Source of the DNA: Microvirga sesbaniae
GTDB lineage: Bacteria; Pseudomonadota; Alphaproteobacteria; Rhizobiales; Beijerinckiaceae
Reading direction: 5' to 3'
DNA length: 47,517 nucleotides
NCBI RefSeq assembly: GCF_025460805.1
Contig: NZ_JAMXFJ010000029.1
Location: 1-47,517, forward strand
Shown: in pieces, positions 8,412 through 15,589 of the stretch
Layout: each line of letters starts with the position of its first letter
Numbering within the stretch: the first letter of the stretch is position 1
Made by a program: the position numbers and the translations under genes
The notes under the pieces: generated by a model
Seen by the model: the letters and a program-made list of their open reading frames with translations, nothing else
What the model was told of the DNA's origin: nothing
The model's database searches: none

Positions 8412-8507
8412 CCACGTCATCACCGGGCTCGTCCCGGTGATCTCAATACGAGAGGCGCCGCGCTTCAAACAATCGGGATGGCCGGCACAAGGCCGGCCAT
8501 GACGTGG
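8412..8507. repeat. REP-like element with terminal inverted repeats, copy A
   Basis: The element begins CCACGTCAT and ends ATGACGTGG, so the ends are exact inverted repeats. Inside are two hairpins, CACCGGG-CTCGT-CCCGGTG and GGCCGGC-ACAAG-GCCGGCC. Further copies lie at 8534, 28872 and 31222. Translated in any frame it gives the familiar spurious peptides of annotated alphaproteobacterial genomes, so it should not be called coding. Confidence 0.88.
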
Positions 8508-8533
8508 AGGGTGGTGTGACCCGGTGCGAACAC

Positions 8534-8636
8534 CCTCCCACTGTCATCACCGGGCTCGTCCCGGTGATCCCGCTCGGAGAAGCGCCGCACCCCACCGGAT
8601 CGGGATGGCCGGCACAAGGCCGGCCATGACGTGGGA
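8534..8636. repeat. REP-like element, copy B
   Basis: Same internal hairpins as copy A, with outer arms extended to CTCCCAC/GTGGGAG. It lies about 26 bases from copy A in the same orientation, making a tandem pair between convergent genes. Confidence 0.85.
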
Positions 8637-8672
8637 GAGGTCGCGCCACAGCGATGGTCATCCGCCCCGTCG

Positions 8673-9476
8673 TCATCGGGGCGCTCGGCCGGCTTCCATG
8701 AGCCGTAGCGTCTTGATGGCATCATCGGTTGCCGCGAAGGCCGCCGTGTTGTCGAAGATGCACCAGGTTTGCGCGCCCGTGGCGGTATCCCGCGCCAGCA
8801 CCTGCGCGAGGCCTGCCAGATAGTCTTCGCTGTAGGCCGAGTAATAGATCCGCGGCGAGCCGTGCAGGCGATAGTAGGACAGCTCACGCCACCCGCCTGG
8901 CTCGTCGGCTCCGGGAACAGGCGCCGGGTCGGCCGCCACACGGGCGATCCGAAGCTCGATCAGCAGGGACTCGACGTCCGGAGTGAACCAGGAGCCATGT
9001 CGGGGCTCGCAGACGATGCCGCCCTCCGCCCGGCTCCTGAGGTCATCCAGAAACCGGTCGGCGATCCCGGTCTGGAATCTCAGGCTCGGCGGCATCTGAA
9101 CCAGCAGCGGGCCGAGCTTGGGGCCGAGACCGTTCACCTCGGACAGGAACCGGTCCAGCAGGTCGCCCACGTCCTCCAGACGACGCTCGTGGGTGATGGC
9201 CTTCGGGACCTTCACGGCGAAGCGAAAACCGTCCGGCACCGACGCCGCCCAGCGCTCATAGGTGGCCGGCCGATGGGCGCGATAGAACGATGAGTTGATT
9301 TCCACGGCGTTGAAGACGGCGCCATAGCGCTCCAAGTGGGTTCCCGTCGCCGGGAAGGGCGCTGCATGCTCCTTCGGGATGCTCCAAGCCGCAGTGCCGA
9401 TTCTGACCGTGCCCGCGCACCCGGAGGAACCGCGGGTGCCGGTCGTCAGGCGGGCTGTGTCTGAACGATCCTGCAT
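8673..9476 (-). CDS. DUF72 (YecE-like) protein
   Basis: A 267-residue DUF72 protein, a TIM-barrel family of unknown biochemical role. Typical family blocks are visible: RIGTAAWSIP near residue 26, the FNAVEINSSFYR strand around 55-67, FRFAVKVPKAITH around 85-97, LLVQMPPSL, EPRHGSWF and YYRLHGSPR near 205. No membrane segment or signal peptide is present. The ATG is preceded by GGAG with a short spacing. The gene stands alone on the minus strand. A GGAAC-N17-CGTT sequence upstream (9562-9587) suggests control by the general stress sigma factor EcfG. Confidence 0.9.
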   Translation of the reverse strand: MQDRSDTARLTTGTRGSSGCAGTVRIGTAAWSIPKEHAAPFPATGTHLERYGAVFNAVEINSSFYRAHRPATYERWAASVPDGFRFAVKVPKAITHERRLEDVGDLLDRFLSEVNGLGPKLGPLLVQMPPSLRFQTGIADRFLDDLRSRAEGGIVCEPRHGSWFTPDVESLLIELRIARVAADPAPVPGADEPGGWRELSYYRLHGSPRIYYSAYSEDYLAGLAQVLARDTATGAQTWCIFDNTAAFAATDDAIKTLRLMEAGRAPR

Positions 9477-9561
9477 GTGACTCCATGAGCAACGCGGACC
9501 GAAGCCTCACGCGGGATGGGACCCGCCGAGGGACCCGGTCGTCCGGAAGCGGTGCTGTGCC

Positions 9562-9587
9562 AACGCGGGGTCCCGCCGGGGCGTTCC
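9562..9587 (-). promoter_or_regulatory. Candidate EcfG-dependent promoter
   Basis: On the minus strand GGAAC (9587-9583) is followed after exactly 17 bases by CGTT (9565-9562), matching the EcfG consensus GGAAC-N16/17-CGTT. It points at the DUF72 gene, whose start codon is about 85 bases downstream. A motif this short could occur by chance about once in a window of this size, so the position rather than the match is the argument. Confidence 0.45.
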
Positions 9588-9730
9588 GCCTGCCGTGCCC
9601 GGTGCGGAAGGAGCTCTTGCGTCCTCCGGCCGGGATCGCCAGAGGAGGCTGACCCAGCGGACATTGTTGTGGACTTCGACGGGAGCGGGCGTCACCGCCG
9701 GCGTCGACAGGCGGGCGAGAGCCTCAGGTT

Positions 9731-9786
9731 GAGCCTTCTCCCATGAGCCTTCTCCCATGAGCCTTCTCCCATGAGCCCTCTCCCAT
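9731..9786. repeat. Tandem repeat, four copies of a 14-base unit
   Basis: The unit GAGCCTTCTCCCAT occurs three times exactly and a fourth time with one change. It lies in the non-coding stretch between two minus-strand genes. Overlapping frames are open through it, but none looks like a real protein. Confidence 0.9.
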
Positions 9787-9831
9787 GACGAGGCGCAGGC
9801 TCGGTGGCAGGCCGCCGCACACGGTCAGATC

Positions 9832-10020
9832 TCAACCTGTTCCGTCCTCAGAGAGGATTGCCGACAAATCCGCCGCCCGGACCAACAGGTCCATGGCCGT
9901 TTCGACCTGGAGCCGGACACGCCCGCTCATCGATCGCATCGGATGCAGCGCCGATCTGATGGCGGGCGGCAAAGCGACCGATCGCCTGAAGGCGATCACG
10001 GCGACGCGACTGTCGCTCAC
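9832..10020 (-). CDS. Possible small protein, 62 aa
   Basis: A GTG-started frame whose composition (alternating aliphatic and charged residues, ending in a helix AMDLLVRAADLSAILSEDG) is more protein-like than the surrounding shadows. There is no convincing ribosome binding site and no domain I recognise. It lies 76 bases downstream of the DUF4239-like gene on the same strand. It could be a chance frame. Confidence 0.25.
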   Translation of the reverse strand: MSDSRVAVIAFRRSVALPPAIRSALHPMRSMSGRVRLQVETAMDLLVRAADLSAILSEDGTG

Positions 10021-10096
10021 CTGGCGCCGGAGATCATCGTCTGTGCGCTCCCGTTGGTCGATCTGGAGGCGCCATGGACCCGAGATCGGTGCCGAT

Positions 10097-10903
10097 TCAC
10101 GGCTGGAGGACCTGGTGCTCGGGGTGCCGGGGCGCCGCCACCGCCTGTTTGCTCGTCTTGAGCTGCTCTGCGGCGGCTTCCAGCGGCGCGACCGGCACGC
10201 GGACCAGCCCCTGGGTCGACGTGCCGAGTTCGAGGATCATCAAGATGCCGCCGGAGATCGCCGCAGCCCCAAGGATGTGGAACGCCACCACCGTCGCGTT
10301 GCGGGGGGCGAACAGCCCGAAGCTGGCGAACAGAAGCGACAGCCAGAGGATGACCAGGATGAGAAAGGGCGGCGGGACCGTAATGTCGGCCTGCTCCGCG
10401 AGCAGCCAGCGCGCCTCCGAAATGGCCTCGAGAAGTCCGATCGCCTGCTCCTTGAGCCTGCGTCCGCGGTCGTCGGCGGGCTGCAGCCGCGTCACTTGGT
10501 CGTCGATCGTCTCGAGCAGCGCCAATGCGGCGGCCGACGGTGTCGCGTCCTCGGCCCGGCGCGTCAGCTCGTCGGCCTTCATGGCGGCATAGCGCCCGAC
10601 GAGGTCGCGGGTGCCGTCGGTGTCGGGGCCGTACCGTCGCAGCACCCTGTCGAGCTTGACGATGTCCATGGCCAGCGTCTCGACCGCGTTCACCCGGGCG
10701 CTGAAGGCCGAACTGGCGGTGCTGATCATGAGGCCGATCACGAGGGCGGTCAGCGTTCCGACCACGGCCATCACGACCGACACGGCGGTTCGCCCGTCGC
10801 CGGTGAGGTGGGTCTGGGGAAGCCTGGGGGCCAACCCGAGGCCGATCAGGGCCCCGCATGCCACGGCGACGAAGGTCAGGAGACTGATGAGTACCGGTGT
10901 CAT
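10097..10903 (-). CDS. DUF4239-like (bestrophin-like domain) inner membrane protein
   Basis: A 268-residue protein with membrane segments at about residues 4-24 and 40-63, then a long soluble helical region (about 70-180), then two more membrane segments near 180-198 and 205-228. The two-plus-two arrangement around a cytoplasmic helical part is that of DUF4239 proteins, distant relatives of bestrophin channels. The start was set at the ATG in front of the first hydrophobic helix. A second ATG 42 bases upstream has its purine-rich site too close to the codon. Function is unknown. The gene is monocistronic by its spacing. Confidence 0.72.
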   Translation of the reverse strand: MTPVLISLLTFVAVACGALIGLGLAPRLPQTHLTGDGRTAVSVVMAVVGTLTALVIGLMISTASSAFSARVNAVETLAMDIVKLDRVLRRYGPDTDGTRDLVGRYAAMKADELTRRAEDATPSAAALALLETIDDQVTRLQPADDRGRRLKEQAIGLLEAISEARWLLAEQADITVPPPFLILVILWLSLLFASFGLFAPRNATVVAFHILGAAAISGGILMILELGTSTQGLVRVPVAPLEAAAEQLKTSKQAVAAPRHPEHQVLQP

Positions 10904-11225
10904 GGCAGGTCCGCGAGCGCCTCGGAGGAGCCAATCCCAATGCATTCTCCCGAACGGGTCAACCCGTGCCGCCGAGGACGGGGCGAGGCCTCGCTTTCGC
11001 TCATGTCCCCGGCCCGCGAGGCGGGCAAGCCGCGACATTCCGCCTGCCCATTGTGCGGCCCGTGCGGCCCGTCGCGATGTGCGCCCCGCTTCTGCTGCGT
11101 GTGGAGGGCGCGGACTTTTCCCCGTCCGCCCTCGCGGCCGAAGCGGGCGTCACGGCTCCGTCCCTCGGCGGACCGTCTGCGCTGCCCGCTCGGACAGCGC
11201 CCGGATCGCGGACAACGCGGTCTCT
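10904..11225. other. Intergenic region, nothing clear
   Basis: Between the DUF4239-like gene and a palindromic element. It must carry the promoter of the gene at 10903, but no recognisable promoter, operator or small gene was found. Confidence 0.4.
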
Positions 11226-11340
11226 AGAGCATCGGACCCAAAAGTGGACCCACTTTTGGGATCGGATCCGATGCTCTCTTCCTTAAGCGGCGCATCGTTC
11301 GGGGCGGAAAACCGAGGCCACTTTTCCGCACGATGCGCTA
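11226..11340. repeat. Composite palindromic element (two hairpins) after the L,D-transpeptidase gene
   Basis: The first hairpin has outer arms AGAGCATCGGA/TCCGATGCTCT and a strong inner stem CCCAAAAGTG-GACC-CACTTTTGGG at 11237-11260. The second runs GCGCATCGT ... ACGATGCGC at 11295-11338. The right end overlaps the stop codon of the minus-strand gene at 11338, which makes a terminator role plausible. Confidence 0.88.
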
Positions 11341-12048
11341 GGCCGGCAGGACGACCACCTTCGTCTTGACCGGTGTTCTCGAATAGAGGTGGATCATGTC
11401 CTGGCTGAGCAGTCCGACGCACCCGCTCGTGATGCCCGTCCCGATCGATTCGGCATCGCTGCTGGCATAGATCGTGTAGAGCGTGTAGGCGCCGTTCTGA
11501 TAGAGATAGAGCGTGCGGGCCCCGAGCGGGTTGTCGAGGCCGCCAGGCATGCCGCGGGCGTATTTGGCCGCCTCCGGCTGGCGCCGGATCATCTCCTTGG
11601 GCGGGGTCCAGGTCGCCCATTCGGCCTTGCGTCCGACATACGCGTCACCGCTCCACCGGAACCCGTCGCGTCCGACATTGGCACCGTAACGGGTGGCGTA
11701 TCCGTCGTCCTCGATCCGGTAGACGTAGTAATTGGCCGGGTCGACGATGATGGTGCCGGGCGCCTCCTTGGTGTCGTAACGGACGGTTTTGCGATAATAT
11801 TTCGGGTCGACCTTGGCGACGTCGACCGCCGGGATCGGGAATTTCTCCTCGGGCACCGGCCCGTAGACCTTCGAGGCCTCGGCGAAGCTCATCCCGTCGG
11901 AGGTCACGCAGCCGGCGAGCCCCGCGGCGCCCACGCTGACCGCCGAGCCGATCAGAAACGACCGGCGGCTCAATAGTCCGGCCCGGCGCCCGCGCAGAGC
12001 GACCTCGTCGATGCCTCCGGCACCGGCATTCCCATCGTCCATGATCAT
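11338..12048 (-). CDS. L,D-transpeptidase (YkuD/ErfK)-like Tat-exported lipoprotein with altered catalytic motifs
   Basis: A 236-residue protein. Residues 26-47 combine a twin-arginine motif (R28-R29 in SRRSFL), a hydrophobic stretch and a lipobox LAGC with C47, so it should be a Tat-exported, lipid-anchored envelope protein. Residues 95-235 are a YkuD domain that in other members cross-links peptidoglycan 3-3 or attaches proteins. The catalytic cysteine is C210 (ITSGCVGLL). In the usual motif pair RIHG ... SSGCIR, this protein has Y194-A195 in place of His-Gly and G212 in place of Arg, with spacing kept. The enzyme may therefore be a variant or inactive. The start is the ATG after GGGGAG. 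Confidence 0.85.
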   Translation of the reverse strand: MIMDDGNAGAGGIDEVALRGRRAGLLSRRSFLIGSAVSVGAAGLAGCVTSDGMSFAEASKVYGPVPEEKFPIPAVDVAKVDPKYYRKTVRYDTKEAPGTIIVDPANYYVYRIEDDGYATRYGANVGRDGFRWSGDAYVGRKAEWATWTPPKEMIRRQPEAAKYARGMPGGLDNPLGARTLYLYQNGAYTLYTIYASSDAESIGTGITSGCVGLLSQDMIHLYSRTPVKTKVVVLPA

Positions 12049-12230
12049 GATCTGGTCGCTCCCCGTGTCCTAAGGCCTGACGAGACGAAAGTCCGCCAGG
12101 CACCCGCTGAAGGTTCAAGCTGGGCCGACATTGCCGTCCCGCATCCGGATTGGCAAGCCCGGCCCGGGCGGGGCCGCCAGCGCCTGCGTCGGCCTCGGTG
12201 CTCGCCGACCGGGTTTTTCGAGGCCCGGCA

Positions 12231-12869
12231 TCATGTGGCCAGGAGAAGAAGGCCGCCACCCGCCAGAACGGCGCTCCAGACGATATCCAGGTTGATCCAG
12301 CCCCGCCGGAGGAAGGCGAGCCCCTGGTCGTAGACGATCAGGCTGACGGCCCCGATCACCGCCAGCATGGCTCCGGTATGCACGGCGAGCGCCGCAACGG
12401 AGATCGGCAGGGACGTGGAGGCCGTGAGCTCGCCGGCCATCCCGGAGGATAAGCACAACGACAGGAGCGCCGGGATCAGCATGAAGCCCGCCCCATGAGC
12501 ACTGGCCATCATGAAGGACCACAATGCCAAGCCGGCCAGTCCGGTCTGCATTCCGATGCGCACCGGGGTTCGGTGGCCGGCGAGCATGTGCGTGCCCGCC
12601 CAGACCAACAGGAGGATCCCGGCACAGCGGCCGAGCAGGGTCGCGTCCAGAACCGTTCCGAAGAGGATCGTCACGAGCAGAACGGCCCCCACGGCGGCAG
12701 CATGCCCGATGGCGATGGGCGCAAGGGCCAGGACCACGAGGGACCGGCTCTGCCGATGAAGGCCCAGCGCGACGGCGAACAGCCAGCCCATGGCCGGGTT
12801 CAGGCCGTGGAAGGCGCCGAGCCCGGCAAGGGCCAGCCAGGGCCAGAGAGTGGACGACAGCGTATTCAT
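12231..12869 (-). CDS. Polytopic membrane protein partnered with SBP56, about six helices
   Basis: A 212-residue, very hydrophobic protein with about six membrane helices. The first helix ends in GAFHGLNPAMGWLFA, which recalls the His-rich signature helix (HGLDADH-like) of the nickel/cobalt and UreH/SulE-like transporter group, but the acidic residues are absent. A second conserved-looking cluster is SAHGAGFMLIPALL near residue 125. It begins 31 bases after the SBP56 stop on the same strand, so the two are almost certainly one operon. Possible roles are transport of a metal for SBP56 or of a sulfur compound; the sequence alone does not decide. Confidence 0.75.
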   Translation of the reverse strand: MNTLSSTLWPWLALAGLGAFHGLNPAMGWLFAVALGLHRQSRSLVVLALAPIAIGHAAAVGAVLLVTILFGTVLDATLLGRCAGILLLVWAGTHMLAGHRTPVRIGMQTGLAGLALWSFMMASAHGAGFMLIPALLSLCLSSGMAGELTASTSLPISVAALAVHTGAMLAVIGAVSLIVYDQGLAFLRRGWINLDIVWSAVLAGGGLLLLAT

Positions 12870-12900
12870 TGCCTGTCGCGTTCCCGTCGCGTTGCGCGTC

Positions 12901-14295
12901 TCATGGATAACAGTAGGAATCCGACGAGCAATCGCCTCCCTCGAGACGGACCTGGTGCGGCCGGTGCCCCTTGGGCCACTCGATGAAGAAGGTCTCGTCG
13001 AACGAGATGCCGCCCTCCGGATCCGCGTTCAACTTCACCATCCAGCCCTCGAAGCCGCGGTGATAGAACTGCTGGTCGATCGGGCCGTAGAGGGAGTTGG
13101 TGAAATAGACCCGCCGCCCGTCCCGGCTGATCTCGACCATCTGAGGCCCGCCGGTCAGATGCCCGTTCGCTGCCTTGGGATGAGTGGCGCGCGAGACGAT
13201 CCCGCCGATCCGCACCTTGCCGGTGAGCCGGGGATTCAACGGGTCGGACACGTCATATTGCTGGAGGTCGCCCGTGCCCCAGCAGGACACGTAGAGGAAC
13301 CGGTCGTCCATGGAGAGATCGATGTCCGTCACGAGCGGCGGCACGGCGCCGAAGCCCTTCAACATGTCGGGCAGATCGTCCGGGCTGGCGGGTTCGGCCG
13401 GGATGGTGATGATCTTCTTCACGGCCCAGCGATCGCCGTCGCGATACCAGGTCCAGATCGACGAGGAGAGATCCTTGAGGCTGATCACGCAGTTGACGAA
13501 CCCGTAAGCCTTCGTCGGATTGTGCGCCGGGCGGAGCTCGAACACGAGCTGATGCTCCTCGCCGAAATCGATTTCCTGCAGATGCTTGCGTTTGAGAAGA
13601 TCCCAGAAATGCAGGCGCCGTCCGTAGCGGGAGCCGAGCAGGATCTCGGGAATGAGGCCGTTCTCGAAGGTGTCGGGCGTTCCCCACTCGCTGGTGACCA
13701 GCGTATCGTACCCGAGGTGCCACCAGCCGTCGTAAGCAAGCTGTTGCGGCCCCCGGTCGACTTCCCAGCGTCCCAGCGGTTCGAAGCTCTCGTGATCCAT
13801 GATGAAGATGCCGCCAGGTGCCTTGCCCTCGGCATTGCCGAGGGCCGTGACATAGATGCCGTCCGGCCCGCAATGCACCGTGTGCGGCCGGGTGTATCCG
13901 GTTCGTTCGGCCAGCACCTCGGGCTCGATCACCTTCACGATGGTGGGATGGCGCGGATCAGGCTTCGTATCGAGAATATGGATGCGCGACGAGCGCAGCC
14001 CGGGCACCACGAGATAGCGCCGCTCCACATGCGGGTGAGGCATGTTGGGGCACAGGCAGGAGGAACACGCGTTCCAGCCGAAATGGTGCAGTTCGTCGCC
14101 CGTGTTGGGCATGGCCACGGACCCGACGATCTGGGCATAGGATGGTGACGCGGGGTCGAGATCGACGACCGCGATGCCGTCGGGCTGCTGCCGGTCCGGA
14201 TCGAACATGGCCACGTAGGCCAGGGTCTCGGGCGGGGCTTTCTGGGCCAGGCGCGGGGATGGATAGAAACTCGAATCGGGCTGCCAACGCGTCAC
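12901..14295 (-). CDS. Selenium-binding protein 56 family / methanethiol oxidase
   Basis: This 464-residue protein belongs to the SBP56 family, whose bacterial member MtoX oxidises methanethiol to formaldehyde, hydrogen peroxide and sulfide. Visible family blocks are FYPSPR near the N-terminus, NTGDELHHFGWNACSSC (His and Cys implicated in copper/selenium binding), RPHTVHCGPDG, WEVDRGPQQL, HLGYDTLVTSEWG, TDIDLSMDDRFLYVSCWG and a C-terminal GHRPHQVRLEGGDCSSD. MtoX is periplasmic in Hyphomicrobium; no signal peptide is seen here. I chose the GTG at 14293-14295 behind AGGGAGGG, which gives the usual family N-terminus. A TTG 36 bases upstream is the longer alternative. It is followed by a membrane protein gene rather than by SCO1/MauG-type maturation genes. 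Confidence 0.9.
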   Translation of the reverse strand: MTRWQPDSSFYPSPRLAQKAPPETLAYVAMFDPDRQQPDGIAVVDLDPASPSYAQIVGSVAMPNTGDELHHFGWNACSSCLCPNMPHPHVERRYLVVPGLRSSRIHILDTKPDPRHPTIVKVIEPEVLAERTGYTRPHTVHCGPDGIYVTALGNAEGKAPGGIFIMDHESFEPLGRWEVDRGPQQLAYDGWWHLGYDTLVTSEWGTPDTFENGLIPEILLGSRYGRRLHFWDLLKRKHLQEIDFGEEHQLVFELRPAHNPTKAYGFVNCVISLKDLSSSIWTWYRDGDRWAVKKIITIPAEPASPDDLPDMLKGFGAVPPLVTDIDLSMDDRFLYVSCWGTGDLQQYDVSDPLNPRLTGKVRIGGIVSRATHPKAANGHLTGGPQMVEISRDGRRVYFTNSLYGPIDQQFYHRGFEGWMVKLNADPEGGISFDETFFIEWPKGHRPHQVRLEGGDCSSDSYCYP

Positions 14296-14418
14296 GACAC
14301 CCTCCCTGATCGCCCCCTGGGTCGACGGCAAGTGCCATTATTCAAGTGCCATTATTCTTGTGCTGACACCCGCATCATAGCCGATCGTCCAGCTTGTGTC
14401 GCGTCTCACGACCCAGGG

Positions 14419-14562
14419 CATTTTTCGGTGAAGTGGATCCGGTTCACCGTCAAAAAATGTGGCGAGGCCAAGAAGAGAGATGATTCCCCGTGAGGGGAAG
14501 CAGATCGAGAGCCTCGGACGTGAAAAGTGGACACCACTTTTGGGATCGATTCCGATGCTCCT
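14419..14562. repeat. Two palindromic elements upstream of the SBP56 gene
   Basis: The first, 14419-14459, pairs CATTTTTCGGTGAA with TTCACCGTCAAAAAATG around GTGGATCCGG, the same core as the element at 3018. The second, 14509-14562, has GAGCCTCGGA/TCCGATGCTC outer arms and an inner AAAAGTGG-ACA-CCACTTTT stem. Further degenerate element remnants continue to about 14690. Confidence 0.75.
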
Positions 14563-14761
14563 TCTCTCGACCGGGGCATCGGATCAGGCGGACCCGCAGG
14601 GCCGCGCCGGCGAATACCGGGGCCACTTTTCACTGGCGTTGCCCTTCGGGTCCGTACGATGCGCTAGCGGCATGGATCCGACCGAACGGCTCGATCCAAG
14701 TGTACCAAGGTGCGGTCCTCGACCGCCCGACGCTTCCTGGGGCCCCGGATGTCGCGTCGGA

Positions 14762-14775
14762 TTGATCGGGATCAA
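14762..14775. promoter_or_regulatory. FNR/FixK-type binding site upstream of the cytochrome c unit
   Basis: TTGAT-CGGG-ATCAA is a perfect match to the FNR/FixK consensus TTGAT-N4-ATCAA. Its centre is 88 bases before the ATG at 14857, consistent with an activator site about 40 bases upstream of a transcription start. Low-oxygen activation of the two following genes is the inference. Confidence 0.8.
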
Positions 14776-14856
14776 GGCGGGCGGGCACGCATCCTCTAAG
14801 CTTTGCCACAATGTCGGGCTCTGCTCGAGATCCGCGTGAACCCTGGGAGGGACCTG

Positions 14857-15261
14857 ATGCTCCATCACGTCACGCTTCACCTGGCCCGCAGCAAGCAGTT
14901 TCCCGAGGGGAGTCCGCGCTACGGCTACGAGATGACCGCACCCCTGGATGACCAAGGCCGTCTGGACCCGCAGGAGTGGTCGAACACCAGGGCCCATTGC
15001 CGGGTCTGCCGGTTCTGGGGTGACGAGGGCGAACGGCAGGGTGTCCTGGTTCACCGGCCGGGCGGGTCCGGCGGAGCGACCTGGATGATCGACTACAACC
15101 AGGACCGGGCCGGCGACGAGGAGGCAGGGTATCATCTGCATCAGCATCGCTTCGTTCCGGGCGAGTACGTCACCATCGGGGACGATGATGGGCACCCCCA
15201 CACGTTCCAGGTCGTCTCGGTTACGGCAGGGACGCCCCGCAGGGTGGGGGAGGATCGATGA
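14857..15261 (+). CDS. Conserved hypothetical protein encoded with a cytochrome c, 134 aa
   Basis: A soluble 134-residue protein. Residues 45-55 contain HCRVCRFW, and a later stretch has HLHQHRF and DDDGHPHTF, so Cys and His are plentiful and metal or haem contact is conceivable. I recall homologues as hypothetical proteins in related rhizobial genomes but know no function. The ATG at 14857 follows GGGAGGG. The stop overlaps the cytochrome c start (ATGA), so the two are translationally coupled, and a perfect FNR-type box precedes the pair. Confidence 0.8.
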   Translation: MLHHVTLHLARSKQFPEGSPRYGYEMTAPLDDQGRLDPQEWSNTRAHCRVCRFWGDEGERQGVLVHRPGGSGGATWMIDYNQDRAGDEEAGYHLHQHRFVPGEYVTIGDDDGHPHTFQVVSVTAGTPRRVGEDR

Positions 15262-15578
15262 TGAGGCGCCTTGCTCTCGCCGGACTCGCCTTTGCCTGCG
15301 CCTCCACGATGGCCGTCGCGCAATCGGGCCGGGCGCAGCGCGGGTTCACGTTCGCGCAGACGAACTGCTCCCAGTGCCATGCGATCGGCCGCGTGGGCGA
15401 GAGCCCCATTCCGGAGGCGCCGCCCTTCCGGACCCTGCATACGCGCTATCCCATCGAGGACCTGGCCGAGGCTTTCGCGGAAGGGATCACGACGGGCCAT
15501 CCCTCCATGCCCCAGTTCCAGCTCGATCCGGCGCAGATCAACGATCTGCTCGCCTACCTGAATTCCATTCAGGGCTAG
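15258..15578 (+). CDS. Small periplasmic c-type cytochrome
   Basis: A 106-residue class I cytochrome c. Residues 1-21 are a Sec signal peptide ending AVA. The haem-binding motif is C37-S-Q-C40-H41, and M84 in GHPSMPQF is the likely sixth ligand. The mature protein of about 85 residues is a typical single-haem electron carrier. The ATG overlaps the preceding stop by four bases. Coupled expression behind an FNR/FixK box suggests a role in electron transfer under low oxygen. Which oxidase or dehydrogenase it serves is not shown here. Confidence 0.92.
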   Translation: MMRRLALAGLAFACASTMAVAQSGRAQRGFTFAQTNCSQCHAIGRVGESPIPEAPPFRTLHTRYPIEDLAEAFAEGITTGHPSMPQFQLDPAQINDLLAYLNSIQG

Positions 15579-15589
15579 CTCCTGTCGGC

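Noticed and set aside
8443..8676. Short frames in the REP-like elements (also at 28653-29040 and 31230-31832)
   Set aside because: They translate the palindromes into the stereotyped peptides often mis-annotated in alphaproteobacteria; the DNA is a repeat, not a gene.
9507..9758. 83-codon minus-strand frame between the tandem repeat and the DUF72 gene
   Set aside because: It starts inside the 14-base tandem repeat, has no family resemblance and covers the candidate EcfG promoter.
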